Source of the DNA: CAWGGS01 sp046704745
GTDB taxonomy: Bacteria > Desulfobacterota > Desulfobulbia > Desulfobulbales > Desulfocapsaceae
Length of the DNA stretch: 64,000 bases
Reading direction: 5' to 3'
Assembly: GCA_046704745.1 (NCBI GenBank)
Contig: JBJKRL010000085.1
Span: 1 to 64,000, forward strand
Position 1 is the first letter of the stretch. Each line of letters opens with the position of its first letter. A model generated the notes under the pieces. That model made no database searches, was not told the DNA's origin, and worked only from the letters and a program-made list of their open reading frames with translations. Below, one piece after another: positions 43,230-52,919 of the stretch. A program made the position numbers and the translations under genes.

Positions 43230-43273
43230 GGCAAAAAGAAAGGCCGCTCTCCTGAGCGGCCTTTCTTTTTGCC
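43230..43273. terminator. Bidirectional terminator between c7 gene and chemoreceptor
   Basis: A perfect 20-base stem, beginning GGCAAAAAGAAAGGCCGCTC, closed by TCCT. The AAAAAG/CTTTTT parts give a T-run in both directions, so it can end both convergent transcripts. Confidence 0.93.
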
Positions 43274-43310
43274 CTTTTTAAATCGACCGATTTTTCAAAT
43301 GATTCCGTTT

Positions 43311-45098
43311 CTACTGGGTAAGTGTTTCCGGCTTCAAACCGACGATAAAACCACCCCAATGCCTGCCGTTCACGGTAATCGGCATGGAGAGGTCGTTCAT
43401 GACTTCTCCCGTATCCCTCATGTAGGTTTGGAATAACATGGGAGAAGTATTTGTTACCCGGCGCTTATCGCATTGGGTTGTAAAGAAGAAACGCATATTG
43501 CGGCTTTGTACGAGATCCACTTCGTAGTTGCCGGTCATCGGTTTTGAAACATGGGCGTGATGTACAGGGAGATAGCCTTTTCGATCTACCGGGATGGAAT
43601 AAACACCGCCGGGAATTTCTTTTAGAATTTTATCAACGTACCCCTGCAATTCTCTGATCATCGGATCGGTAAAGGCTGTGGTAAATTTTTGCGGGTTGGT
43701 ATTCGGGATGGGTCTATAGTTTTCATCAAAAATATTAATTCCTTTTTTACTCATGGCAGTCAGTATATCCTGGCAATGATCTCTGTAACTCCTAACCTTT
43801 GGAATGATCTCATCCAGTACACCCTGTCCTGTCCGGTATTGAGCGACGGTCTCCTGCATTTTCTCTGTGATGTCTGTAAGCTCTTCGACTGTTTTGGACG
43901 AGGCATCCATGTCGGTGAAGATGTCATTGGAGAGGGTATTTATGCTACCTACCTTTTCATTCACTTCGGTATTGGTCAAAGACAATTCTTCGATGGCAGC
44001 GGCAATTTTTAACAACTGTTCGTTGGTCTCCTCGAAATCGCCGATCATGGATTCAAAGTTAACCGCCGTTTCACGGATTATGGTGTTCACCTCCATGCTG
44101 GCTTCAATTATGGTATTGCTTTCGGCTTTTGTCTTGTCGACCGTTGCAATCATGTTATTAATCTTCTGTGAGATGTCTTCCGTTGCCGGTTTGATTTGCC
44201 GGGCCAGGTTTCTAACTTCTTCGGCGACCACGGCAAAACCTTTTCCGTGTTCTCCGGCGCGGGCTGCTTCTATGGTCGCATTGAGTGAAAGCAGGTTGGT
44301 CTGATCGGACATATCGTTTATCAAAGCAACGATGTCCATAATACTTGCCGAGTTGCGATTAAGTTCATCTATGGTGTCGCCGAAGCTGGCAACTGTTTTA
44401 TTGATGGATTCCACCTTTTGGGCAACTGTTTCCAACTCACCGAATGAGGTGCGCACCTTGGTCAGATTGCCGCCGGTATTCTCGGAAACGTAATGGGCGT
44501 TTTCCGAAATTTCTTTTATGGCAACATTCCCATCGGAGCTGGAGACGGAGACCTGATCGGAGAGTTCTTTTTGCTGAGTGGTCTTTTTTCCGGCTTGATC
44601 CACCGCCTTTAAAACGTGGGCGCTGCCAATGGCGATACGAATTCCTGCTTTTCTTATGTCTTCAATGATTTTTCGCAGGCTTGCCATAAAGGAATTATAA
44701 CCGACAGAGACATGTTTAAGTTCTTCATAGGGAAGCTCTTTTATATCCTCGGACCAATCGACATGCCCTTCGGCCAGACGTTCAAAGATTTCATTAACCT
44801 GGTTCAAGGGTTTTACTGTCAGACAGCCAAGCATTCTCCAAATAAGTATGCTGAGAACGGCGAAAATGAAAAAACCGATGATCAGGATTGCGGAAGCCCA
44901 CCAGGCGTCGGAGTGTATGGCTGCCATATTCGGACTATTCCCTGACTTGCTGGTGATGTCTAAGATGAAGGCCAGCGTCAGACAGGAAATAATCAATTGA
45001 GTAATAATTACAACACTTATTGAGGCCACTGCTCGTTTGATGCGGAAATGGAATATTGAAGACTCAAAAAAATTCCAAAATGTCCGTTTTGCTTTCAT
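43311..45098 (-). CDS. Methyl-accepting chemotaxis protein, C-terminal sensor type (copy 1)
   Basis: 595 residues, GAGGAG before ATG 45098. Two N-terminal membrane helices (about 26-48 and 67-90) are separated by only about 20 residues, so there is no real periplasmic sensor. A HAMP domain follows, then the signalling domain with the hairpin-tip motif EVRNLARQIKPATEDISQKI. After the signalling domain, residues of about 465-595 form a further domain ending WGGFIVGLKPE, with the DLSMPITVNGRHWG pattern of Cache/PAS-like folds. The sensing module therefore lies in the cytoplasm at the C-terminus. The gene at 45512 is a full-length paralogue. Confidence 0.9.
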   Translation of the reverse strand: MKAKRTFWNFFESSIFHFRIKRAVASISVVIITQLIISCLTLAFILDITSKSGNSPNMAAIHSDAWWASAILIIGFFIFAVLSILIWRMLGCLTVKPLNQVNEIFERLAEGHVDWSEDIKELPYEELKHVSVGYNSFMASLRKIIEDIRKAGIRIAIGSAHVLKAVDQAGKKTTQQKELSDQVSVSSSDGNVAIKEISENAHYVSENTGGNLTKVRTSFGELETVAQKVESINKTVASFGDTIDELNRNSASIMDIVALINDMSDQTNLLSLNATIEAARAGEHGKGFAVVAEEVRNLARQIKPATEDISQKINNMIATVDKTKAESNTIIEASMEVNTIIRETAVNFESMIGDFEETNEQLLKIAAAIEELSLTNTEVNEKVGSINTLSNDIFTDMDASSKTVEELTDITEKMQETVAQYRTGQGVLDEIIPKVRSYRDHCQDILTAMSKKGINIFDENYRPIPNTNPQKFTTAFTDPMIRELQGYVDKILKEIPGGVYSIPVDRKGYLPVHHAHVSKPMTGNYEVDLVQSRNMRFFFTTQCDKRRVTNTSPMLFQTYMRDTGEVMNDLSMPITVNGRHWGGFIVGLKPETLTQ

Positions 45099-45511
45099 GG
45101 TTGCTCCTCACTCGCGTTATTTCTAAATATATTTACCCTGTTGTACGGCTTATTACAGTTTTGTTATACAACCTGGCAAGGCGAATTTAAAGAGGAAAAT
45201 GTATACTTGATAAAAATGGTTTAGCTAAAAACCAAGTTATTTTGATGTGCTTCGTTCTGTTTGGGGACAGAATAGAACAGGAATTGCCCTTGATGAGGAT
45301 CAACAGACGCCCGTAGTTTGCCATCACGAGGTTCTAATCTGCTATTGTATAGACGGTTCAGCGACAGTCTGGATCAGTTCTGATGATGGCTGAGGAATCG
45401 ATCAACTGGAGTGTTTTGCTGGAAAACGCAGTTGCAACAGGAAGGCGGTACGTATGTTTTCTCGGTGTTTTCTATGAACATTGTATTGATTCAAATGTTT
45501 TAGGTAAAGAA
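45099..45511. other. Spacer between the two chemoreceptor genes
   Basis: 413 bases. The promoter of copy 1 should be here; no coding frame or strong palindrome is apparent. Confidence 0.4.
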
Positions 45512-47293
45512 TCAAGCAGAGAATATTTCCGGATTCAACCCTAAAATAAAGGAGCCCCAATGTTTGCCGTTCACCGTGATGGGCATGGAAAGGTCATTAA
45601 GAACTTCGCCCGTATCGCGCATATAGGTTTGAAGCAGCATCGGAGTGGTATTAGTCGCCCGTCGAATTTCGGTCTGATTGCTGAAATAGATGCGTTTGTC
45701 CCGGCTCTGCAGGAGATCACGCTCGTAATCGCCGGTCATCGGTTTAGCCACATGAGAGTGGTGGGTTGGCAGATAGCCGTTTTTATCAACCGGCAGGGCA
45801 TAGATGCAGCCGGGGATTTCTTTTAAGACGGTGTCACAGTAGGATTGCAGAGTCCTGGCAACAGGGTCGGTGAATGCGGCGGTAAATTTTTGCGGATTGG
45901 TATTGGGGACAGGTCTGTAGTTGTGGTCAAAGATATTGATGCCCTGTTTCTGTATTTTTGTCAGTGACTCCTGGGTCTTATCTCTATGACGGCGGGCGGA
46001 TTCGATAATTTGATCAAGGACGCCCTGACCGGTCTTGTACCCGGAGACCATTTCCTGCATCTTTTCGGTGATTTCATTGAGACCTCGAACGGTTTTCCCG
46101 GATGATTCCATGTCGGCAAAAATCTCAGTTGAGAGTCTGTTTATTTCTCCGACTTTGTTGTTGACCTCGGAGTTGGTGAGGGATAATTCTTCAATGGCGG
46201 CTGCGATTTTCAGGAGTTGCTCGTTTGTTTCTTCGAAATCGCCGATCATGGATTTGAAATTAAAAGCGGTCTCATTGATGATGGTATTGACTTCATGGCT
46301 GGCATCGATAATGGTGTCGCTTTCGTTTTTCGTTTTTTCAACTGTTGCCAGCATGTTATTTATCTTATGGGAGATATCTTCAGTTGCCGGTTTGATCTGT
46401 TTGGCCAGATTGCGGACCTCCTCGGCCACCACGGCAAATCCCTTGCCGTGCTGACCCGCCCTCGCAGCCTCAATGGTGGCATTCAGTGAGAGCAGATTGG
46501 TCTGATCGGACATGTCATTGATGACGGCGATAATTTCCATAATGCTTGCCGAATTGCGATTGAGTTCCTCGATGGTGTTTCGGAAATTTGCCACCGTTTG
46601 GTTGATGGATTCCACCTTGAGGGCAACAGTTTCCAATTCTTCACTTGATGTACGCACCTTGCCGAGGTTAGTTGATGTATTGGCCGAAACATAATGGGCG
46701 TTTTCTGAAATCTCCTTGATGGCAACGTTCCCATCGGAACTGGATACTGCTACCTGATCGGAAAGTTCCTTTTGTTTGGTTGTTTTTTTGCCGGCTGTCT
46801 CAATCGATTTATGAACATGGGTGCTGCCCACAGCGATACGAATTCCGGATTTTCGTATATCTTCGATGATATTTCTGAGATTGGCCATAAACGTATTATA
46901 GCCTTTGGAAACATGTTTGAGTTCAGGATAGTGCAGTTCTTTGATATTCTCGGACCAATCGACATGGCCTTCCGATAGCGGCTTGAAAATTGTGTTTATC
47001 TGTTCCAAAGGTTTTGTCGCAAGATACCTGAGCATTGTTCCGATCAGGAGACATAAGAACGTTCCAATCAGGAAACCAATAATACCCACTGTACTATCCC
47101 AGCGAACAGTTGCTATGATTTCGGCGTAATTTTTACTGTCATCTGCAAGTTTAATTATGTGGAGAAGAGAGCTGACAACGATAAACGTCGTAACTAGCTG
47201 AGCTAAGATGACCAAGGCAAGGGATGAAACGGCGTGCTTTATACGTGAGGCAAAAATGGAGGTTTCAAGAAGGTCCCAGAAACTGCGAAGCAT
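45512..47293 (-). CDS. Methyl-accepting chemotaxis protein, C-terminal sensor type (copy 2)
   Basis: 593 residues from ATG 47293, chosen because AAGGAT lies seven bases upstream; a TTG at 47311 would add six residues. Same architecture as copy 1: two close membrane helices, HAMP, the signalling hairpin (EVRNLAKQIKPATEDISHKI), then a C-terminal domain ending WGSFILGLNPE. Most differences between the copies are conservative in the signalling part and denser in the membrane helices and parts of the C-terminal domain. A tandem duplication followed by sensor divergence is the simple explanation. It starts 52 bases from lutBA. Confidence 0.9.
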   Translation of the reverse strand: MLRSFWDLLETSIFASRIKHAVSSLALVILAQLVTTFIVVSSLLHIIKLADDSKNYAEIIATVRWDSTVGIIGFLIGTFLCLLIGTMLRYLATKPLEQINTIFKPLSEGHVDWSENIKELHYPELKHVSKGYNTFMANLRNIIEDIRKSGIRIAVGSTHVHKSIETAGKKTTKQKELSDQVAVSSSDGNVAIKEISENAHYVSANTSTNLGKVRTSSEELETVALKVESINQTVANFRNTIEELNRNSASIMEIIAVINDMSDQTNLLSLNATIEAARAGQHGKGFAVVAEEVRNLAKQIKPATEDISHKINNMLATVEKTKNESDTIIDASHEVNTIINETAFNFKSMIGDFEETNEQLLKIAAAIEELSLTNSEVNNKVGEINRLSTEIFADMESSGKTVRGLNEITEKMQEMVSGYKTGQGVLDQIIESARRHRDKTQESLTKIQKQGINIFDHNYRPVPNTNPQKFTAAFTDPVARTLQSYCDTVLKEIPGCIYALPVDKNGYLPTHHSHVAKPMTGDYERDLLQSRDKRIYFSNQTEIRRATNTTPMLLQTYMRDTGEVLNDLSMPITVNGKHWGSFILGLNPEIFSA

Positions 47294-47345
47294 CTTCATA
47301 TCCTTAAGCAAGTTCTTGTTTGGTTGTCAAAATATCTATGCAGAA

Positions 47346-49502
47346 TCACATCTTTTTCTTCCGCCGACCCAAAACCTCGGCGGTGTGCTGAACAATGATG
47401 GGTGACTCACGTTTCTGCAGCCCGCCGCGAAGCTGCATGATGCAGCCCGGACAGTCCGTCAACAGAATATCGGCTCCGGTTCGTTCCACATTATCTAGTT
47501 TCTTGTTCAGGAGTTCTGCTGAAAGTTCCGGAAACTTGGCTGAAAATGTGCCGCCGAAACCGCAGCAGACTTCAGATTCGTCTGCTTCTGTGTAGTCAAG
47601 GCCGGCTGAGCGAATCAGATTGCGTGGTGCTTCATGTACTCCCAGACCTCTACAGAGATGACAGGGGGCGTGGAAGGTAGCTTTTTTAGCGTCGCCGGCA
47701 AAATCTTTATCTGACAGCATCAGGATATCATGGGCAAATGAGGAGAAATCGATAATCTTTAAAGCAAAGGCACGGGCCTTTTCCTGCAACATAGGATCAT
47801 CAGCCAGGATGACGGGGTAGTTGTGTTTCAGATGCGAGGCGCAAGAGGCGCAGAGGGTGACAATATAGTCCACATCGTCTTTCTCGAAGGTCCTGATATT
47901 TTGTATGGCGACATCTCTTGAAGCCTTTGTCTCTCCCATCATCTGCACCGGCAGTCCGCAACAGGATTGGGACATGGGATAGATCATAGCGACGAGATGA
48001 TCCGAAAATAGCGAGACTGCCGCTTCCAGCTGTTCCGGATAGACAAAATCCTGGACGCAGCCGGAGAAAAGCCCGATCTTGATCCTGGGGTTGTTCACTT
48101 CCCTTGCTAGTTTTGGCCATCGGTCCCGGAAAGGCGTTTCAGCAATGGTCGGCAAGGCCTTAAAGGCGTGTTCTTTGAAGAACATCATCGGCAGATGGCG
48201 CATGAAGCCGTCGCCGCCGGAAACCGGTTTCTGGGCCCATTTGGCTGTGCGCAACAAGGTATGGAACAACTTGCGATTCCTAAGGATTTTGCCCAACAAC
48301 AAACTGGGAAACGGATGCCCGCTTTCATCCTGAATGCGGGCATGGACCCTCTTGATCAGCCGCGGCAGGTCGATACCGCCCGCACACACATCTTTACAGG
48401 CCTCACAGTTGATGCAGTTTTGTACCAAGTTCTTACCTTTTTCCGCTCCATGAAAGAAGTAGGTGAGGATCAGACCGATGGCCCCGATGTAGATATGACC
48501 CATTTTATGGCCGCCCACCAGCCGGTAAACCGGGCAGACATTGGCGCAGGCCCCGCAACGGACGCAACGGAAGATCTGGGAGAACAGCGGATCCTTGGCC
48601 ATTTCCCGGCGGCCGTTGTCAAGGACGACGAAATGGATATTTTTCTTTTTGTCGTCTGTTGCAGCGCATTCGTTCGCCCCTGTTATCCAGGTGACGTAGG
48701 AGGTGAGATTCTGGCCGGTGGCGTTGCGCGGCAGGACCTTGAGGATCTTTAAGGCATCGCCGAGTTTCGACACTAATTTATCAATGCCGAACAGAGCGAC
48801 ATGAACCCGGGGCAGGGTGGTGACCAGACGCGCGTTGCCTTCGTTGGTGACCAGCCCAATGGTGCCGGTCTCGGCAATGGCGAAATTGGCTCCTGTAATT
48901 CCCATATCCGCTTCAACAAATTTTTCCCGCAGCTCCCGGCGAGCGACCTTGACCAGTTTCTCGATATCGGGTTCCTGATCGGCACCGGTTACCTCCGTAA
49001 ACAGATCTTTGACCTGATAGCGGGAGAGATGAATGGCGGGCATGACCATATGCGATGGTCCCTCGTGCCGTAGTTGAATGATCCACTCCCCCAGGTCGGT
49101 TTCGGTGACTTCCAGGTCGTGATCTTCCAAGGCATGATTGAGCAGCGTCTCTTCCGCTGTCATCGATTTCGATTTGACGATCTTTTGCGATCCCGTTTCT
49201 TCGGCTATTCGGGCAATAACGGCGTTGGCCTCAGCGGCATCCTTGGCGAAATGGACATGGACTCCGGCATTTTCGGCATTTTTCTTGAATTCGGCATACA
49301 ATTCGTCGATTCTCGGCAGGACGCTGTCCTTTGCCTGAGCAACATCCGCCACCAACCGCCTGACATCGAAGCCGGCAAAAGCCTTTGCCCTACCGGTACG
49401 ATAGGCGACGGCAAAGGTGTCCAGGGTGTTGCGCAAAAAGTCGTTGTCGAGCGACTCCTGAATTTCCTGACGGTATTGCTTGAGATTTTTTGCTTTCTGC
49501 AT
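47346..49502 (-). CDS. LutB-LutA fusion, L-lactate oxidation iron-sulfur protein
   Basis: 718 residues from ATG 49502, with GGAGGA inside the end of lutC. The N-terminal half is LutB/LldF: a LUD domain (ANFAIAETGTIGLVTNEGN) and two ferredoxin-type motifs, CVRCGACANVCPVYR and CINCEACKDVCAGG. The C-terminal half is LutA/LldE, with two CCG domains (SQSCCGLPVQM with GCVQDF, and SEVCCGFGGTFS with APCHLC). In Bacillus these are separate proteins; the fused form of about 717 residues is known from Desulfovibrio lactate operons (DVU3033). It oxidises lactate to pyruvate and passes electrons to the quinone pool. It is the last gene of the TRAP-lactate operon. Confidence 0.92.
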   Translation of the reverse strand: MQKAKNLKQYRQEIQESLDNDFLRNTLDTFAVAYRTGRAKAFAGFDVRRLVADVAQAKDSVLPRIDELYAEFKKNAENAGVHVHFAKDAAEANAVIARIAEETGSQKIVKSKSMTAEETLLNHALEDHDLEVTETDLGEWIIQLRHEGPSHMVMPAIHLSRYQVKDLFTEVTGADQEPDIEKLVKVARRELREKFVEADMGITGANFAIAETGTIGLVTNEGNARLVTTLPRVHVALFGIDKLVSKLGDALKILKVLPRNATGQNLTSYVTWITGANECAATDDKKKNIHFVVLDNGRREMAKDPLFSQIFRCVRCGACANVCPVYRLVGGHKMGHIYIGAIGLILTYFFHGAEKGKNLVQNCINCEACKDVCAGGIDLPRLIKRVHARIQDESGHPFPSLLLGKILRNRKLFHTLLRTAKWAQKPVSGGDGFMRHLPMMFFKEHAFKALPTIAETPFRDRWPKLAREVNNPRIKIGLFSGCVQDFVYPEQLEAAVSLFSDHLVAMIYPMSQSCCGLPVQMMGETKASRDVAIQNIRTFEKDDVDYIVTLCASCASHLKHNYPVILADDPMLQEKARAFALKIIDFSSFAHDILMLSDKDFAGDAKKATFHAPCHLCRGLGVHEAPRNLIRSAGLDYTEADESEVCCGFGGTFSAKFPELSAELLNKKLDNVERTGADILLTDCPGCIMQLRGGLQKRESPIIVQHTAEVLGRRKKKM

Positions 49503-49504
49503 GC

Positions 49505-50152
49505 TCAATCCTCCAGCACAAGAATATGCAGTTCAATTGGTCCATGAACGCCCAGGGCAAGGACGCGTTCAATGTCGGCCGTGCGGCTGGCTCCTGTTAT
49601 AAAGGCCGTATAATTAGGAGTTTTGTATAAAAACTTAAGAAGATGCTGTTGGGCGGCAGTAGCATCGGTGTAGATATTTGTTCGATGGATGACACAGACG
49701 TGATACTCACATATCATCGTGGCCAGCCGGAGGTCTTCACTCGGGCAGCTGATAACGAGTGTGCCGGTTTCGGCAATGGCCAGATCGGCCAACGTAAAGC
49801 CGATATCGATGCCGCTCAAGTGAGATCGGAGGCCTGTTCGGATGCAGGCAAACCCGTTTTGCCTGCAAATGTCTTCAAGTTTTGCATATCGCCCCTGCTC
49901 AAGGCCCGGGGCTGCAACGATTTTCTCGTGCTTCAAGTGGCAAAGGCCGTCTGCAGGGGGAGACAGGTGTTCCTCACAACCGGAAATCGTTATCCTGCAG
50001 GCACCTTGTTTGCCGCAAAGATCCACGGTATACGCCAGGGCTTCGTCAAAGGTTCTGATCTTGGAAATGACGGCCGATACAGCCTGGGCTTTTTCACTAA
50101 ATTGAGCACAGATCAGGTCCTGATCGTTTTGTGCCTCTGTTGTACTGATCAT
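49505..50152 (-). CDS. lutC: LutC/LldG lactate utilisation protein
   Basis: 215 residues, GGGAGGAG upstream of ATG 50152. A single LUD domain with the characteristic DLAIAETGTLVISC (about residues 122-135) and the C-terminal FITGASRTADIERVLALGVHGP. LutC works with LutA and LutB in L-lactate oxidation. Its stop codon lies two bases before the lutBA ATG, whose ribosome site lies in the lutC end, so the two are translationally coupled. Confidence 0.93.
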   Translation of the reverse strand: MISTTEAQNDQDLICAQFSEKAQAVSAVISKIRTFDEALAYTVDLCGKQGACRITISGCEEHLSPPADGLCHLKHEKIVAAPGLEQGRYAKLEDICRQNGFACIRTGLRSHLSGIDIGFTLADLAIAETGTLVISCPSEDLRLATMICEYHVCVIHRTNIYTDATAAQQHLLKFLYKTPNYTAFITGASRTADIERVLALGVHGPIELHILVLED

Positions 50153-50320
50153 ATTCTCCTCCCTGATCCGGACAGTCTCATCTGCTGTTGTATTTCCTGT
50201 AGGTATTCCAAGAGGTCCCTTTACCGGGAGCCGGGGCCGAAGGGCGAGACGGCGTGCGATCTTCCGGTAAAGGGAGGGGAACTCACGGTGTTGGAAATGT
50301 CCGGTATACTGCGTGCTAGG

Positions 50321-50830
50321 CTATTGCAGTTCTTCTTTCTGGTCTTTTGGGATTTTGACGACAAAGACCGGCTGTTCGGAGGTGTGGAGTACCTTGCGGG
50401 TCGTACTGCCTAATACAAATTCTCCCACACGTGTGTGGTGGTGTGCGCCCATGATAATAAGATCAGCCGAGTACTCCTGTGCCATATCCGTGATGACTTG
50501 ACTGGGATACCCTTCAACCACCCGGGTTGAGATGACGAGATTTCGACAGTCGGGAGAGCCGTTACATTCATTTTCGCAGAGTTCTTGTATCTTTTGTTCG
50601 AGTTGAGCTTTGACCGCCTCTCTGGCCTTTTGGTGTATTTCTTCCGAGGTGTCATGGGAGATATACTGTTCGACAAGACTCTGCCCGAACGGTGTGAGAG
50701 GCTCCATGGCATGAACGGCGATGATATTCGCCTGATGCTGTCTGGCAAGAACCAGGGCATAACGGAAGACATATGGTGCTCCGGGACCGAGGCCGGTGGC
50801 ATAGAGGATGGTCTTAAGTTTGGGCAGCAT
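50321..50830 (-). CDS. UspA-family universal stress protein
   Basis: 169 residues, AGGAG upstream of ATG 50830. The Usp ATP-binding motif is clear near the C-terminus: IIMGAHHHTRVGEFVLGSTT, with the G-x2-G-x9-G-S pattern, and VFVVKIP at the end. Usp genes next to TRAP transporters are known, for example TeaD in Halomonas, which regulates TeaABC. Position between dctM and lutC in one operon suggests it adjusts the transporter to energy state. Confidence 0.9.
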   Translation of the reverse strand: MLPKLKTILYATGLGPGAPYVFRYALVLARQHQANIIAVHAMEPLTPFGQSLVEQYISHDTSEEIHQKAREAVKAQLEQKIQELCENECNGSPDCRNLVISTRVVEGYPSQVITDMAQEYSADLIIMGAHHHTRVGEFVLGSTTRKVLHTSEQPVFVVKIPKDQKEELQ

Positions 50831-50933
50831 GGTTATATACTCCTGGGGAAGTGGAATGCGATCCTATTATAAAAGCCTGGCTTCAGGGCCGGCCCACGCC
50901 GGCCGGCCCTGAGAAGGAGCACGGCAGGTGGAT

Positions 50934-52283
50934 TTATTTGGAGAAGAAGAACGCCGGCAGCCAGGTGGCAAGTGCTGGAAATACGCAAATAAGTATCATT
51001 CCAAGGATTTGTAGAGCGACAAAGGGCACGATACCTTTGTAGACATGCATCATTGTATACCCTTTCGGCGCTGCCCCCTTGAAATAGAAGAGCGCATAGC
51101 CAAATGGCGGGGTTAAAAACGAGGTCTGCAGATTCACACACATCAAGATGGCAAACCACAACGGGTCAAAACCCAACTGCTGCGAAATAGGCAGAAAGAT
51201 CGGGACAGTTACCAACAATATGGCCGTCCAGTCTATGAACATTCCGAGGACAAAGATGATGAGCATCATGATGGCCAGTGCCAGCCATCGATTCATGCCG
51301 CTGCCGACGAAAAGATCGGCAACCACGTCACCGCCGCCCATGCTCAGGAAAACTGTGGAAAAGAAGGTCCCGGCGATAAAGAGCAACATAACCATGGAGG
51401 TCGTCTTCATGGTGGCGGTACTGGCATTGCGAATGACCTTCCAGCTGATGGCCCGGTTGAAGAGAGCCAGGATGAAGGCGCCCAAAGCACCCATGCCGGC
51501 GGCTTCCGTGGCCGTGGCAATGCCGCCCAAAATTGTGCCCATGACCATAAGAATCAGGGCCAGCGGCGGCAAAAGCGACTTCAGGGTCATTCCCCATTTT
51601 TGGGAAGCGGTGTATTTGGCGGCCTCTTCTGCAGGAATGGGCGGTCCGAGTTTCGGATTTACATTACAGAGAATGGTGATATACAGGAAATACAGACCCG
51701 AGAGGACAAGACCGGGAAAGATGGCTCCGGCGAAAAGGTTGCCCACGGAGGTCTCTTTCATGCCGGTCAGACCGGCGAAGACAACCATCATGATACTCGG
51801 CGGTATCAAAATCCCCAAGGTCCCGGAGGCACAGATGATACCACTGGTCAATTCTTTCTGGTAGCCCTTGTTCATCAAGGCCGGAGCGGCCAGGAGTGCC
51901 ATGGCTACGACGGAGGCGCCGATAATGCCGGTCGTGGCAGCAAAGACTGTACAGACGACGACGACTGCCAGACCAAGTCCTCCTTTTACTTTGCCGAGAA
52001 CCACATACAGTGATTCGAATAGGCCCTCGGAAACCTTGGATTGATCCAGAAGTTGGGCCATGAAGATAAATAGGGGGACTGCAACCAGCGTGTAGTTGTT
52101 CATCAATCCCCAGACGTCGTTGGCGTACAGGTTGAAGAGCCCTGTTATATTGCCTCCGTTGTCAATCAGGCCGATTATCGTGGCAACACCGGCTATGGTG
52201 TACGCCAGCTGATGGCCCAAGGTAATTGACAACATCAGCAATACAAACATTGCCACTGTTAAAAATTCCGGACTAAAGTGCAT
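50934..52283 (-). CDS. dctM: TRAP transporter large permease (DctM)
   Basis: 449 residues with GGAGG before ATG 52283. A twelve-helix DctM-type protein; family motifs include GIIGASVVAMALLAAPALM and SGTLGILIPPSIMMVVFAGLTGM (in parts: GTLGILIPPS). It couples inward sodium movement to uptake of the ligand delivered by the periplasmic binding protein. The dctQ gene is immediately upstream. With the TakP/lactate-like binding protein and lut genes, the substrate is probably lactate or a 2-oxoacid. Confidence 0.93.
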   Translation of the reverse strand: MHFSPEFLTVAMFVLLMLSITLGHQLAYTIAGVATIIGLIDNGGNITGLFNLYANDVWGLMNNYTLVAVPLFIFMAQLLDQSKVSEGLFESLYVVLGKVKGGLGLAVVVVCTVFAATTGIIGASVVAMALLAAPALMNKGYQKELTSGIICASGTLGILIPPSIMMVVFAGLTGMKETSVGNLFAGAIFPGLVLSGLYFLYITILCNVNPKLGPPIPAEEAAKYTASQKWGMTLKSLLPPLALILMVMGTILGGIATATEAAGMGALGAFILALFNRAISWKVIRNASTATMKTTSMVMLLFIAGTFFSTVFLSMGGGDVVADLFVGSGMNRWLALAIMMLIIFVLGMFIDWTAILLVTVPIFLPISQQLGFDPLWFAILMCVNLQTSFLTPPFGYALFYFKGAAPKGYTMMHVYKGIVPFVALQILGMILICVFPALATWLPAFFFSK

Positions 52284-52304
52284 ACCTAAACCTCCAGGCC
52301 GAAA

Positions 52305-52811
52305 TCAGGCCTTTTTTGCAGATGTGAGTTCATTGATTGCTTTAATAACTGTGGATATTCCCTGTATCAGAAGAAAACTGAAGGCAATGGCCATGATGAG
52401 CTTGATGGGCCAGATCGCCGGTGCCCAGCTGGTGGAATTGTGTTCCAGCTGCTTTGTTGAATCAATCGCGTATTTCCAGGCATAGATAGTTGTAAGTGAA
52501 AATACGGGTAAGAATATGAAAAGGTTTGTAATAAGTGTCAGGAAGGCCTGGGTGCGGGGTTTGGCGCGGGAGGTAAAGATGTCCACCTTCACATGTCCGT
52601 CCACCACGTCCGTATAGGCCAGGCCGAGCATGAAATGGATGCCGTAGAGAAAGGTCGTTGCCTCAAATCCCCAGATGGTCGGGGCATCAAATACGTATCG
52701 CATCATCACTTCGTTAATGACGATAAGACTTAAAGGAATGATCAACAGCGAACTCCATTCCCCCTGTTTGCGATTGAATGTATCGATGGCTGAGCTGATT
52801 TTTTCCAGCAT
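52305..52811 (-). CDS. dctQ: TRAP transporter small permease (DctQ)
   Basis: 168 residues from ATG 52811, with GAGGG nine bases upstream. Four membrane helices; the segment RYVFDAPTIWGFEATTF with a basic residue before the second helix is typical of DctQ. It pairs with DctM. A terminator-like hairpin separates it from dctP. Confidence 0.9.
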   Translation of the reverse strand: MLEKISSAIDTFNRKQGEWSSLLIIPLSLIVINEVMMRYVFDAPTIWGFEATTFLYGIHFMLGLAYTDVVDGHVKVDIFTSRAKPRTQAFLTLITNLFIFLPVFSLTTIYAWKYAIDSTKQLEHNSTSWAPAIWPIKLIMAIAFSFLLIQGISTVIKAINELTSAKKA

Positions 52812-52847
52812 TGGAATGTCCCTCATAACAATGTAACAATGGTACTC

Positions 52848-52888
52848 AAAAAACCGGCCTCCTACTCAACCTCGAATAGGAGGCCGGT
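52848..52888 (-). terminator. Terminator between dctP and dctQ
   Basis: ACCGGCCTCCTA pairs perfectly with TAGGAGGCCGGT, and the minus-strand product ends in TTTTTT. It lies after dctP but before dctQM, so it should partially terminate and let the binding protein be made in excess of the permease. Confidence 0.88.
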
Positions 52889-52919
52889 CCGTTTTTAACT
52901 GCTTCTTATGAGCTGTTAA

